Positions 1 to 9,073 of a stretch of 64,000 bases of DNA are shown here, piece by piece. The stretch covers positions 1-64,000 of the forward strand of contig CAMHPQ010000002.1 of the NCBI GenBank assembly GCA_946187035.1. The letters are read 5' to 3'. The stretch's first letter is position 1; each line of letters begins with the position of its first letter. A program made the translations under genes and the position numbers. Origin of the DNA: an uncultured Clostridia bacterium. Lineage in GTDB: Bacteria > Bacillota > Clostridia > Oscillospirales > Oscillospiraceae. The notes below the pieces were generated by a model, which saw only the letters and a program-made list of their open reading frames with translations, searched no databases and had not been told where the DNA came from.

Positions 1-510
1 GGCACCTTCAAAGTGACCGCTACCGGCACCGGTCTCACCTACCAGTGGCAGTACAAGAACAGCTCCGGCGTGTGGAAGAATTGCTCCAGCGCCACCAAGG
101 GCTACAATACTGCGACCCTGACGGTGGCGGGTGTCAGCGGAACCACCAACCGCAACGGCTACCAGTACCGCTGCATTGTGACGGACGCAAGCGGAAACAC
201 CGTGACCTCCAATCCGGCGACCCTTACGGTTTTCGCCATCAAGACCCAGCCGAGCAATGTGACCGCCGCGAAGAGCAGCATGGCGACCTTCAAGGTCGCG
301 GCAACCGGCAGCAATTTGACCTACCAGTGGCAGTATAAGAACCCCGCCACCGGAAACTGGAAGAACTGCTCCAGTGTCACCAACGGCTACAATACCGCCA
401 CCCTGAACGTGGTGGCCACCGCCGCCAGAAACGGCTACCAGTATCGCTGCATCGTCACTGGTGGAATTGATAAAATCATCTCCAAGGCCGCCACCCTGAC
501 GGTGAAGTAA
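1..510 (+). CDS. Ig-like-repeat surface protein, C-terminal fragment (5' end outside window)
   Basis: Open frame from base 1; two repeats of 'LTYQWQYKN...WKNCSS...GYNTATL...RNGYQYRCIVT', matching the C-terminus of the protein at 28235-30898. Confidence 0.85.
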   Translation, partial: GTFKVTATGTGLTYQWQYKNSSGVWKNCSSATKGYNTATLTVAGVSGTTNRNGYQYRCIVTDASGNTVTSNPATLTVFAIKTQPSNVTAAKSSMATFKVAATGSNLTYQWQYKNPATGNWKNCSSVTNGYNTATLNVVATAARNGYQYRCIVTGGIDKIISKAATLTVK

Positions 511-897
511 TCAATGCATCCCGGAGTTTGGGACGGCCATATCGGAAATCTTTGATTCACAAGGAATGGTGCAGCTCTCTTGAGGGCTGCACCATTTCGG
601 CTCCGCGCAGGGGAACCAGTGCCCGACCAGCATTGCATGATCATAGCCCTCGGTTGTCACCATCTCGTGGGGCGCATTTCTGAGATGCTCCTGGGCTTCA
701 TAGATACCGGCGCCGTACCGCGGCGGAACGACGTTTTTCCGCAGCGTCTGGGCCACCTCGCGGCTGAGCTTCGGCTCGCGTCGGTTCATGGCCTCCGCCA
801 TGAGAAAGCCGGATACGCCACACACCGCAGCGAAGCCTGCCGCGCCAATGGCCGTGAGAGCCGCAAGCCGATTTTCTGCAAGTTCCGAATGCTTCAT
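511..897 (-). pseudogene. Truncated alpha/beta-hydrolase N-terminus
   Basis: N-terminal TM plus '...VTTEGYDHAMLVGHWFPCAEPK', resembling the start of alpha/beta hydrolases (S/T-x-DG-x-x-L-x-G-x-x); homology stops at the hairpin and no catalytic nucleophile region remains. Confidence 0.5.
564..597 (+). terminator. Rho-independent-like hairpin after the surface protein gene
   Basis: AATGGTGCAGC...GCTGCACCATT inverted repeat; weak T-tract. Confidence 0.55.
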
Positions 898-1065
898 AGG
901 ATGCCTCCATTTCCTTTGAATGATTCAACCGTATCATGCTGCAGGGGGGCTTCCCATGGAGAAAAACGGCCAATTGCGCAAAAACCGCACAATTCGGCTT
1001 CGGTGTCCAACCACATGGATTCACAATTATGATAAACTGACTAAGAATTGATGGAGGTGATTTCG

Positions 1066-1644
1066 ATGATACAGTACACAGAAAAGGCGATTCAGCAGAC
1101 CTTTCAGGAGATGCTGACAGAGATGCCCTTTGACAAAATCACCGTGACCGAACTGGTCAAGCGGTGCGAGATCAGTCCCAACACGTTCTATTATCACTAT
1201 GAGGATATTTATGATCTGCTGGACCACTGGCTGATGGCGGAGGTGAGCGGCTATATCCCCACCGACGCGACCCACTGGCAGGCGTCCGTGAAGGCGCTGC
1301 TGCATTATTGCCAGGACAACCGGCGGCTGATCTACCATATCTACAATTCCATTTCCAAAGAGCGTCTGGAGCAGTTCTTTTTCAGCCGGGTCTATGACGT
1401 GTTCGACCAGAATCTTCGCGCCAGGCCGGAGGCGGAGGGCGTCCCGGACGAGCGGGTGCGGGAACTGGCGGATTTCTGCTGCATCGCGTTTCTCGGGTTT
1501 TTCCTCCGGTTTTTGTGGAAACGGATGGAAGTGGACGTGGATGCCGCGGTGGATCATCTCAGCGGCCTGGCAGAATCTTTTGTGCGGACGGAATTCGGCA
1601 AGGCGGAGAACGCTTCCCGATTGGATAACTCCGAGGATTCCTGA
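1066..1644 (+). CDS. TetR/AcrR family transcriptional regulator
   Basis: N-terminal HTH 'KAIQQTFQEMLTEMPFDKITVTELVKRCEISPNTFYYHYEDIYDLL'; RBS GGAGGTG upstream of ATG 1066. Confidence 0.88.
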   Translation: MIQYTEKAIQQTFQEMLTEMPFDKITVTELVKRCEISPNTFYYHYEDIYDLLDHWLMAEVSGYIPTDATHWQASVKALLHYCQDNRRLIYHIYNSISKERLEQFFFSRVYDVFDQNLRARPEAEGVPDERVRELADFCCIAFLGFFLRFLWKRMEVDVDAAVDHLSGLAESFVRTEFGKAENASRLDNSEDS

Positions 1645-1937
1645 AAAAACCGGACACCCACGAGAAACTGTTCCTTGCGTTTCGACGTGATTTCATTATG
1701 ATAAAAGCGTATTCCATCCCGCAAACAGTTGTTCTTTCCTTTCAAAGATGCGGGATTCCCCCTCCACTTTTATTGACAGAAGACCGACCTTTCGTTTTCA
1801 TGAAATGCCGGTCTTCTTCATTTTTGCGGAGCGGGAGGGAAGACCGCATTTTTTGCGGAAATCTGGTTTTTTATCCGTTTGCTTTTCGGTTTTTGGGCGC
1901 TATACTGGCACCATCAAAACAAAGAAAGGTGATTGTC

Positions 1938-2522
1938 ATGAAAACCAGAAAAATCCTGTGCATCTGTCTTGCGGTGATCGCGGTGATCGCCGTATTCACC
2001 GGAGCGATCCGACTTCGGCAGAGCGACGCGAATTACCAAAGGGATTCCGCCGACGCCAGACAGCAGATCGAGAACGCGCAAACGCTGACACTGGCGGCAG
2101 AGCGGCTCGGGCAGATGGATCAGACCTATACAGCCGGCGCGCCGACGCACGCGGCATATGACGACCCCATGTTCACGGCCGAGCTCTACGAAATGGTGGA
2201 CGCCTACAGCGATGTAGGCCGCCTCTATTCCGGCTTGAATGCCCTTGCGGCAATGCCGGAGATGCAGGGAGCGGTCATTCCCGGCGCCAGCTGCGCTTCC
2301 GTTCTGGAGACAGCGGCATCGGTCTATACAGAAAAGCTTCAGGCTGCAGAGGAGACCTGGCATCACGCGTCAGTGTCCAACGGCATCCTGCTCTGCCTCG
2401 GCCTTTTGGGATTGGCGTTGAGTCTCCTTCGGCTGCACGGGCTCGAGAGCGAAGTCTCCGAACCGGAAACGCAAACGCGCCGGCACCACAGACCCCACAC
2501 GCCCGCTCCTCACCTGACCTGA
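1938..2522 (+). CDS. Hypothetical membrane protein with two predicted TM segments
   Basis: ATG 1938 preceded by AAGAAAGGTG; hydrophobic N-terminal segment and a second near the C-terminus. Confidence 0.65.
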   Translation: MKTRKILCICLAVIAVIAVFTGAIRLRQSDANYQRDSADARQQIENAQTLTLAAERLGQMDQTYTAGAPTHAAYDDPMFTAELYEMVDAYSDVGRLYSGLNALAAMPEMQGAVIPGASCASVLETAASVYTEKLQAAEETWHHASVSNGILLCLGLLGLALSLLRLHGLESEVSEPETQTRRHHRPHTPAPHLT

Positions 2523-2752
2523 AGCACATAAAATTGGCAGCAATCTGCGTCATGATGACTGCAGCTTGTTCATATTCTCTTCTCTTCACGGGAAGCCGTC
2601 CGATCAGGGCGGCTTTCTGCCGTTTACACAGAAACAGAATCCTGTGAGACAACCGGAGGAATCGACTGGATTCTCCATGGTCATTTCCCGCTCTGTCATC
2701 CATAATTGATGAAATTAAGATCTGTTTTACGTCCAAAACAAGGAGTGACGAA

Positions 2753-4873
2753 ATGAAGACGATTCTTCAAATCTTCCGATCCGATCTGCGCGGCGTGAGC
2801 AGGCAGTTTTTCGCCATGGTGATCTTGATCGCCATCTGCGTGCTGCCCGCACTGTACGCGTGGTTCAATATTTACGCCAACCACGATCCCTACGGCAGCA
2901 CCGGCAACATCCGCATCGCCGTTGCCAGCCGCGATCCGGGCGCCACGCTCTCCGACGGCTCCTTTGTCAACATGGCCGATCAGGTCATGGACACCCTGCG
3001 CGAGAGCGACAGCATCGGCTGGGTGTTTCCCGAAACGGCGGAGGCGGCCATTGCCGAGGTGGCGTCCGGGGAGAGCTACGCGGCCATCGTCTTTGAGCCG
3101 CAGTTCACCGCCAACATGTTCGATTTTGAAAAAGGGCTGCTCTCGGAGGACGCCGGCCTGACGTTTTATGAAAACGGCAAGAAAAATGCCGTCGCCTCCA
3201 AGATCACCGAGACCGCGGCAAGCACCCTCCACGAGACGATCAACACCAAATATCTGCAGACGCTCTTTCGCACGATCTTTCTCGCCGCAAACGGCGTGGA
3301 GGACGCGGCGGATTCCGGCGAGGCGGTGCGCCGTGCCGTTGCGGAGATGACGGAGCTGCGCGACACGCTGGAGCAGTACTGCACTGCGATTGACGGCTTT
3401 TCCGCAAACACCGACAGTCTGAACGGGCTTTTGGAGCGCACGAAAAAAAACCTCTCCGGTGTGGATCTCTCCGGAAGCGGCGCGGCGGAGGGCGCAAAAA
3501 AAGCAGTCGCGGACGCGCAGAAGAGCGTGGATGCTCTGGCCGATGCAGCCTCTGAACAGTTGGGCGACATCGAGTCGGCGCTGGATGCTCTGGCGGAGGA
3601 CGTCAAAGCGCTTTCAGAGTCGGAGACGGTTTCGGCTGTGACCGAGACCAAGGAGGCGCTGCTTGACCGGATGATCCTCCATGCGTCGCAGCTGCAGACC
3701 CATTTGGAGACCCTGCGCGCAATCTTTCCCAAGGAGCCCACGCTGATCGGTGCCAAACGGGCCGCGGCGGACCTGGACGCGCTCATTGACCGGACTGCCG
3801 CGCTGCAGAGCGAATTGGACGCGCTGCGCCGCTCCGGCGATCTGAGCGGCATTTCCGGGTTGCTGACGGAATGGAGCCAAACCGTCGAGGGCATGCGTAC
3901 CGTTGTCACCGGTTCGCTGAAGCCTGCCTTCGACACCCTTGCGCGGGATCTCACTGCGGTTCTGGACACGGTGCAGCCGCTGCTGAACAGCGTCCAGGGT
4001 GGCATCAGCGGCGTTCTTCCGGTGATGGATGGGGCGCAGAGCACCGTCAGCGCGGTGGATTCCGCCCTGCGCCAGCTTCGCAGCGTGCTTGGAAGGGCAA
4101 AAGACGGCCTCACGACGATCATTTCCCGCGTTGAACAGGCAGAGCCGGACGAACAGCTGCAGACACTCATCGACATGCTGGGCGGAAATGCGGACCAGTA
4201 CGGCTCCTTCTTCTCCGCGCTGGTGGATGTAGACGTGCAGGAGGTCTATTCGGTCAATTCCTACGGCACCGCCATGGCCCCGTTCTATTCCGTGCTGGCC
4301 CTCTGGGTGGGCGGAGTCATCCTGGTTGCGATTTTGAAGGTACACGCGGACGCAGAGAAGTTCCCCGCTGCCACGGAGACCCAGCGGTTTTTCGGACGTT
4401 TTCTGCTGTTCTTTTTCGTCGGGCAGCTGCAGGCGGCGGTCATCGTGCTTGGCGACCTCTGGCTGCTGGATGTGCAGGCGGCGAGACCGTGGCTGCTCTG
4501 GGCCGCCGCCGCTGTCACCAGTCTGGTGTTCGTGCTGCTGATCTATGCGCTCACGCTCTCCTTCGGCGACATCGGCAAGGCCATCGTCGTCGTGGTCATG
4601 GTGCTGCAGATCGCGGGCTCCAGCGGCAGCTATCCCATCGAGATCCTGCCGCCGATTTTTGAGAAAATGTATCTCTTTTTCCCGTTCCCGTATGCGATCA
4701 ACGCCATGCGGGAGGCAATCTGCGGCGTCTATCGATATGATTACCTGATCGATCTGGGCAAGCTGCTGCTCTTCGGCGCTCTGGGACTTGCAATCGGTCT
4801 GCTGGTGCGCAGACCCTTTATTGGCATGAACGAATTTGTGGAAGAAAAGCTGGAAGAAACGGAGGTGATCTGA
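2753..4873 (+). CDS. YhgE/Pip family membrane protein
   Basis: N-terminal TM 'VLPALYAWFNIYANHDPYGSTGNIRIAVAS', long coiled-coil middle, C-terminal ABC2-type multi-TM region 'YGTAMAPFYSVLALWVGGVIL'. Confidence 0.88.
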   Translation: MKTILQIFRSDLRGVSRQFFAMVILIAICVLPALYAWFNIYANHDPYGSTGNIRIAVASRDPGATLSDGSFVNMADQVMDTLRESDSIGWVFPETAEAAIAEVASGESYAAIVFEPQFTANMFDFEKGLLSEDAGLTFYENGKKNAVASKITETAASTLHETINTKYLQTLFRTIFLAANGVEDAADSGEAVRRAVAEMTELRDTLEQYCTAIDGFSANTDSLNGLLERTKKNLSGVDLSGSGAAEGAKKAVADAQKSVDALADAASEQLGDIESALDALAEDVKALSESETVSAVTETKEALLDRMILHASQLQTHLETLRAIFPKEPTLIGAKRAAADLDALIDRTAALQSELDALRRSGDLSGISGLLTEWSQTVEGMRTVVTGSLKPAFDTLARDLTAVLDTVQPLLNSVQGGISGVLPVMDGAQSTVSAVDSALRQLRSVLGRAKDGLTTIISRVEQAEPDEQLQTLIDMLGGNADQYGSFFSALVDVDVQEVYSVNSYGTAMAPFYSVLALWVGGVILVAILKVHADAEKFPAATETQRFFGRFLLFFFVGQLQAAVIVLGDLWLLDVQAARPWLLWAAAAVTSLVFVLLIYALTLSFGDIGKAIVVVVMVLQIAGSSGSYPIEILPPIFEKMYLFFPFPYAINAMREAICGVYRYDYLIDLGKLLLFGALGLAIGLLVRRPFIGMNEFVEEKLEETEVI

Positions 4874-4874
4874 G

Positions 4875-5279
4875 ATGGGAAAGCGAAAACCAAGGCGGGA
4901 CGACCAGTATGAAAAGCTGTATGCCCAGCTTCTGACGCAAACGGAGCTGCTGCACCAGTCCAACAAGCGCCGCATCCGCCGCGGACTGTGGGGCCTGCTG
5001 GTGCTGCCGGCGGTGCTTGCGGTGCTGCTCTGGCTGACAGATAGCTCCCGAATCGTGTTTCTTCTGGTCTGGGTGCTGGGCATGTTCCTGCTCTCGGCCT
5101 ATCTCATCACGGTGGAATATCTGGATCACAAGGTGATCCGGGCCATGCAGGGCGTATCCAGCAGCGAGCTGGGCTTTGACGAGCTGGTGCCAGAGCTGGA
5201 GCGTCCGATCCACAACCGCATTGCGGCCCGGCGGGAGGAGGCCGCGCAGAAACCGGAGCAGAAAGAGGCGGAAGCATGA
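4875..5279 (+). CDS. Small two-TM membrane protein between the YhgE/Pip genes
   Basis: ATG overlaps the preceding gene's end region; two hydrophobic segments with charged ends. Confidence 0.75.
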   Translation: MGKRKPRRDDQYEKLYAQLLTQTELLHQSNKRRIRRGLWGLLVLPAVLAVLLWLTDSSRIVFLLVWVLGMFLLSAYLITVEYLDHKVIRAMQGVSSSELGFDELVPELERPIHNRIAARREEAAQKPEQKEAEA

Positions 5280-7423
5280 GAACAATCGCCGCAATCATGG
5301 GCAAGGATCTGCAGCGGATGACGGCCAGTGTCGTCGCCATCGTGACGCTGATGGGGCTGTGTATCGTCCCATGCCTCTATGCGTGGTTCAATATTTTCTC
5401 CAACTGGTCGCCCTATGACAGCGAGGCCACAGGGCGCATCCGCGTGGCCGTGGTCAACAGCGATCAGGGCACCGAGATTCTGGGCCTGCAGATCAATGTG
5501 GGCGACAAGATCATCGAGGCGCTGCAGTCCAACGATTCCATCGGCTGGGAGTTCCCAGATTCAGCGGACACGGCGCTGGAGGGCGTCCGGGCCAGCGATT
5601 ACTACGCTGCGCTGATCGTGCCGGAGGACTTCACCGCCCACGCCCTCAGCTTCCTCAGCGGTTCGCTGGAAAATCCGAAGCTGCAGTACTATGAAAACGA
5701 AAAGAAAAATGCAATTGCGCCAAAGATCACCGGCAAGGCAAAAACCGCCGTGCAGGAGCAGGTGAACGCCGCCTTCGTGGAGACCATCGCCACCTATGTG
5801 AGCGAGGCGTCCACCGTGCTCTCCTCCAGCGGACACGATCCCCAGACCCTGCTGCGCACGCTCTCGACGCAGACCCGGCAGCTGAGTGACCGTCTCAGCG
5901 ACGCAGGGGGTGTGCTGGAAGCCGCCTCCGACCTGACGACGGCGGCAGACAATCTCATCGGCCTGTCCGAAACGCTGGTGGGTGACGCCTCGAAGATCAC
6001 CCAGGCTGGCGGCAGTGTCATTGACAGCGCGGGGGAGACGATCTCGGACGCGGATTCCGGCGTCCAGGAGACCGCAGCCGCTCTCCGAAGACTGAGCGCG
6101 GAGTTCGACGCGGATCTGCAGGAGCTCTCCGAGGTGCTGACGGCGGCCTTTGCGGATGTCAACCGTTATAACGACTTCGTCACAAGCGATTTGGATTCCC
6201 GGCTGCAGCTGCTCTCGGCGCGGCGGGACAGCGCCTTGACCGCAGCGGCGGATTTGAAGGCCCTGGGGCTGGACGCGCTGGCAGACCGGTTTGCCAGCCT
6301 GGCGGAGCGATACGGGAAAATCTATGACCGCCTCAACCGGCTGGAAACCGTGACGGAGGACGGCTGGCCCGGCGTGCAAGCCGCGCAGCAGGCCGTTCTG
6401 GAGGAAATCAGCGAAGCCCAGCAGATTGTCGCGGACATCTCTCAGGCCGGAACGGAGGCGCTGGAGAGCAAGCTTCAAAAGGCAATCGGCGCGGCGCAGA
6501 GCGCAGTGAATGCGGCGGGCGCTTCGCTGGCGGGAATGGGCGGCAGCTTTCAGACCCTCGGCGGGGTTCTGAGCCGATATGGAGATGCCCTCGATGCGCT
6601 GCAGGGCGGTCTGACCGGCACCACTCAGGCCGTTGCCGGGCTGCAGGATCGGCTCGCCACCGTGTCCGGCCTGCTGGAGCGATTGTCGGAAAGCGAACTC
6701 CTGGAGCGGCTGACCGGCGTCCTCACGGATGACGCCGGGCTGATTGCCGAATATCTCGCGTCTCCGGTGCGGATGAACACGCAGGTGCTCTATCCGGTGC
6801 GGGAATACGGCTCCGCCATGGCGCCGTTCTATACCGTGCTGGCCCAGTGGGTGGGCGCGCTGCTGACGGCGGTACTGCTGAAGGTTCGCATCAAGAATCC
6901 GGAGCAGTATCCCGGCCTGCGGCCATGGCAGAGCTTCTTCGGGCGCTACGGCCTGTTCCTGTTCGTGGGGCTTGCCCAGGGGCTGATCGTGTCGCTGGGC
7001 GATCTCATCTATGTCGGCATCCAGTGCCTGTACCCGGTGCGCTTCGTGCTGGCGGCCTGCCTCAACGGCGTCTGTTTCACCATGATCAACTACGCGCTGG
7101 TGTTTGCGCTGGAGAACGTGGGCCAGGCGCTGGGCGTTATCGTGCTGGTGGTGCAGGTGGCGGGCGCCGGCGGCACCTATCCGGTGGAGGTGCTGCCCCG
7201 GGTGTTTCAGAAGCTCTATCCCGCCATGCCTTTTCGCTATGCCATGGACGCCATGCGCGAATGTGTGGCCGGAATGTATGACCACACCTACGCCAAGTGC
7301 CTGGGCGTGATCGCGCTCTTTACGCTTGGCGCAATGGCGCTGGGCCTCGCGCTCTATTGGCCTGCAAAATGGCTGAACCGGCTGATCAATGAGAGCAAAG
7401 AAAAAAGTGAGATTATGCTTTAA
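5276..7423 (+). CDS. YhgE/Pip family membrane protein (second copy)
   Basis: ATGA overlap with upstream gene; 'IVPCLYAWFNIFSNWSPYDSEATGRIRVAVVN' and C-terminal 'YGSAMAPFYTVLAQWVGALL'. Confidence 0.88.
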   Translation: MRTIAAIMGKDLQRMTASVVAIVTLMGLCIVPCLYAWFNIFSNWSPYDSEATGRIRVAVVNSDQGTEILGLQINVGDKIIEALQSNDSIGWEFPDSADTALEGVRASDYYAALIVPEDFTAHALSFLSGSLENPKLQYYENEKKNAIAPKITGKAKTAVQEQVNAAFVETIATYVSEASTVLSSSGHDPQTLLRTLSTQTRQLSDRLSDAGGVLEAASDLTTAADNLIGLSETLVGDASKITQAGGSVIDSAGETISDADSGVQETAAALRRLSAEFDADLQELSEVLTAAFADVNRYNDFVTSDLDSRLQLLSARRDSALTAAADLKALGLDALADRFASLAERYGKIYDRLNRLETVTEDGWPGVQAAQQAVLEEISEAQQIVADISQAGTEALESKLQKAIGAAQSAVNAAGASLAGMGGSFQTLGGVLSRYGDALDALQGGLTGTTQAVAGLQDRLATVSGLLERLSESELLERLTGVLTDDAGLIAEYLASPVRMNTQVLYPVREYGSAMAPFYTVLAQWVGALLTAVLLKVRIKNPEQYPGLRPWQSFFGRYGLFLFVGLAQGLIVSLGDLIYVGIQCLYPVRFVLAACLNGVCFTMINYALVFALENVGQALGVIVLVVQVAGAGGTYPVEVLPRVFQKLYPAMPFRYAMDAMRECVAGMYDHTYAKCLGVIALFTLGAMALGLALYWPAKWLNRLINESKEKSEIML

Positions 7424-7444
7424 TTCTTGATGGAGAGAGTGGAT

Positions 7445-8113
7445 ATGAATATGCTGATTGATTTTCGTGCGCAGATTCTGCCGGGCATGGACGATCTTTG
7501 CCCCACCCATCTGACCGCCATCCGCCGCCTGGTGCAGGCCCAGCGGGAAGGGGTGGATGTTCTGGTGGCCGCACCGCTGCTGGATCTGAACCAGATGCCG
7601 GCGGCGCTGTTTTTAAAACGAAGAGAGGCCGCGGCGGAGCATCTGGAGCTGCTGCTGCAGGAGGGGATGCCCCGCGTGGTGATGGGTGCGGAGGTGCTGT
7701 GGCATCCGGAGTTGGAGCGGGAGCCGCTTCCCACGCTCTGCACCGGGGACGGCTGGCTGCTGCTGCGTCTGCCGGAGGGACGGCTCACGGAGGAGACGGC
7801 TGCATCCCTTCTGCGATTGCAAAAGCAGGTGCGCGGCATCATCATCTCCGGCATGGAGCGGCTGGAGGAGGAAGACGTGCATCGGCTCTTTGCCATGGGC
7901 TGCAAAGGGGAGCTGAGTTTCTCCGCTCTGACGCACCACCGTGACCGGGAACGCTGGCTGCAGTATCTGGAGCAGGGGGAGATCGTCGCCCTCGGCAGCG
8001 AGCCCGGAGACGACCGCCATGCCTACCGCAAGCTGGAAAAGCTCTCCCGCAAGCTGGGCGGCGCGCTGGAGGCCGTCATGAACCGGACTGCGGAGATTCT
8101 GCAGATTCAGTAA
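7445..8113 (+). CDS. Degenerate CpsB/YwqE-like PHP-domain protein (putative pseudo-phosphatase)
   Basis: 'LIDFRAQILPGMDDLCPTHLTAIRRLVQAQREGVDVLVAAPLL' aligns by eye to CpsB 'xIDIHSHILPGIDDG...AxxEGITTIVATPHH' but the HxH and TPHH positions are replaced. Confidence 0.65.
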   Translation: MNMLIDFRAQILPGMDDLCPTHLTAIRRLVQAQREGVDVLVAAPLLDLNQMPAALFLKRREAAAEHLELLLQEGMPRVVMGAEVLWHPELEREPLPTLCTGDGWLLLRLPEGRLTEETAASLLRLQKQVRGIIISGMERLEEEDVHRLFAMGCKGELSFSALTHHRDRERWLQYLEQGEIVALGSEPGDDRHAYRKLEKLSRKLGGALEAVMNRTAEILQIQ

Positions 8114-8118
8114 TAAAA

Positions 8119-8160
8119 CAGACCGGAGGCGCTTTGGAAAACACCTCCGGTCTGATCTAT
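8119..8160 (+). terminator. Intrinsic terminator-like hairpin
   Basis: CAGACCGGAGG ... CCTCCGGTCTG, 11-bp perfect stem after the stop codon. Confidence 0.6.
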
Positions 8161-8354
8161 GTTTATATACCGTTTTCTCATGGTTGCAGTATTCTTTGGC
8201 AATGACAGAAACCAATTGAATAAGGTGGACAAATCAGATGAAATATAGTACAATAGAATCCAACTGCAGTTTCGGCGTTTTTTCATTTGCGTCAAAGACA
8301 CATGAAGCAATGCCGAAGCAGAAATGACTGCTTCGTCCACAGGGAGGTGAGACC

Positions 8355-9068
8355 ATGCGCCGGAGAACGAGAGCCATTGTCGCCGCTGTGGTGGTGCTGT
8401 GCCTGCTGTTGGCAGCCGGATGGGTGGTCTACCGCCACACGGTCAAGGACTATGTGGACTGCGGCAGAATGCTGGCGAAGGTCTACAACGCCGAGGCCTC
8501 GGATCTGAGCTTCGACGTGACCATCAACGCCTCCGGCAATGAGGTGGAAAGCCGCTTCCGGGCCATCCGTTTCCCGTTCCAGAACACCACCGCCGCCCAG
8601 ATCACCCTGAACGGCAAGAAGGGGGACTACACGTTCTATAAAATCCACGGCAAGAACGTGGAGGCCACCGGCGACAACGCCGAGAACCAGGACGCCATCC
8701 CCAGAAACTTTATGGAGCTGCTGGAGTGGGGCCGAAAGATCTACAAATCCGATCTGGAGATCAACAAGATCCGGGATCGGAGCTACACCACCTATCGGGT
8801 GGATGTGCCCGATGAGATGGTCCAGAGCTTCCTGGACGCCTATCTGGGCGCGCTGGACACCTTCGACCTGCAGTATTCCAACTGCGTCCTCACGCTGACC
8901 GGCAACAAGGGGAGAATGACCGAGCTGGTGCTCCAGGGCACGGCGGATTACCGGATTCTCTTCGTAAACGCCTCCGCCACCGTGGTGGTGCGGGCGCGGG
9001 TCAACGCCTTGGACAAGGACGTCAAAATTCCGACGGTGCCTGATTCCGTCGTCAAAGGAGCAAACTAA
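8355..9068 (+). CDS. Hypothetical membrane-anchored extracytoplasmic protein upstream of murT/gatD
   Basis: ATG with upstream GGGAGGTG; single N-terminal TM; no recognised domain. Confidence 0.75.
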   Translation: MRRRTRAIVAAVVVLCLLLAAGWVVYRHTVKDYVDCGRMLAKVYNAEASDLSFDVTINASGNEVESRFRAIRFPFQNTTAAQITLNGKKGDYTFYKIHGKNVEATGDNAENQDAIPRNFMELLEWGRKIYKSDLEINKIRDRSYTTYRVDVPDEMVQSFLDAYLGALDTFDLQYSNCVLTLTGNKGRMTELVLQGTADYRILFVNASATVVVRARVNALDKDVKIPTVPDSVVKGAN

Positions 9069-9073
9069 ACCAT

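Noticed and set aside
5561-7510. 649-aa minus-strand ORF
   Set aside because: Antisense to the second YhgE/Pip gene, no domain signal.
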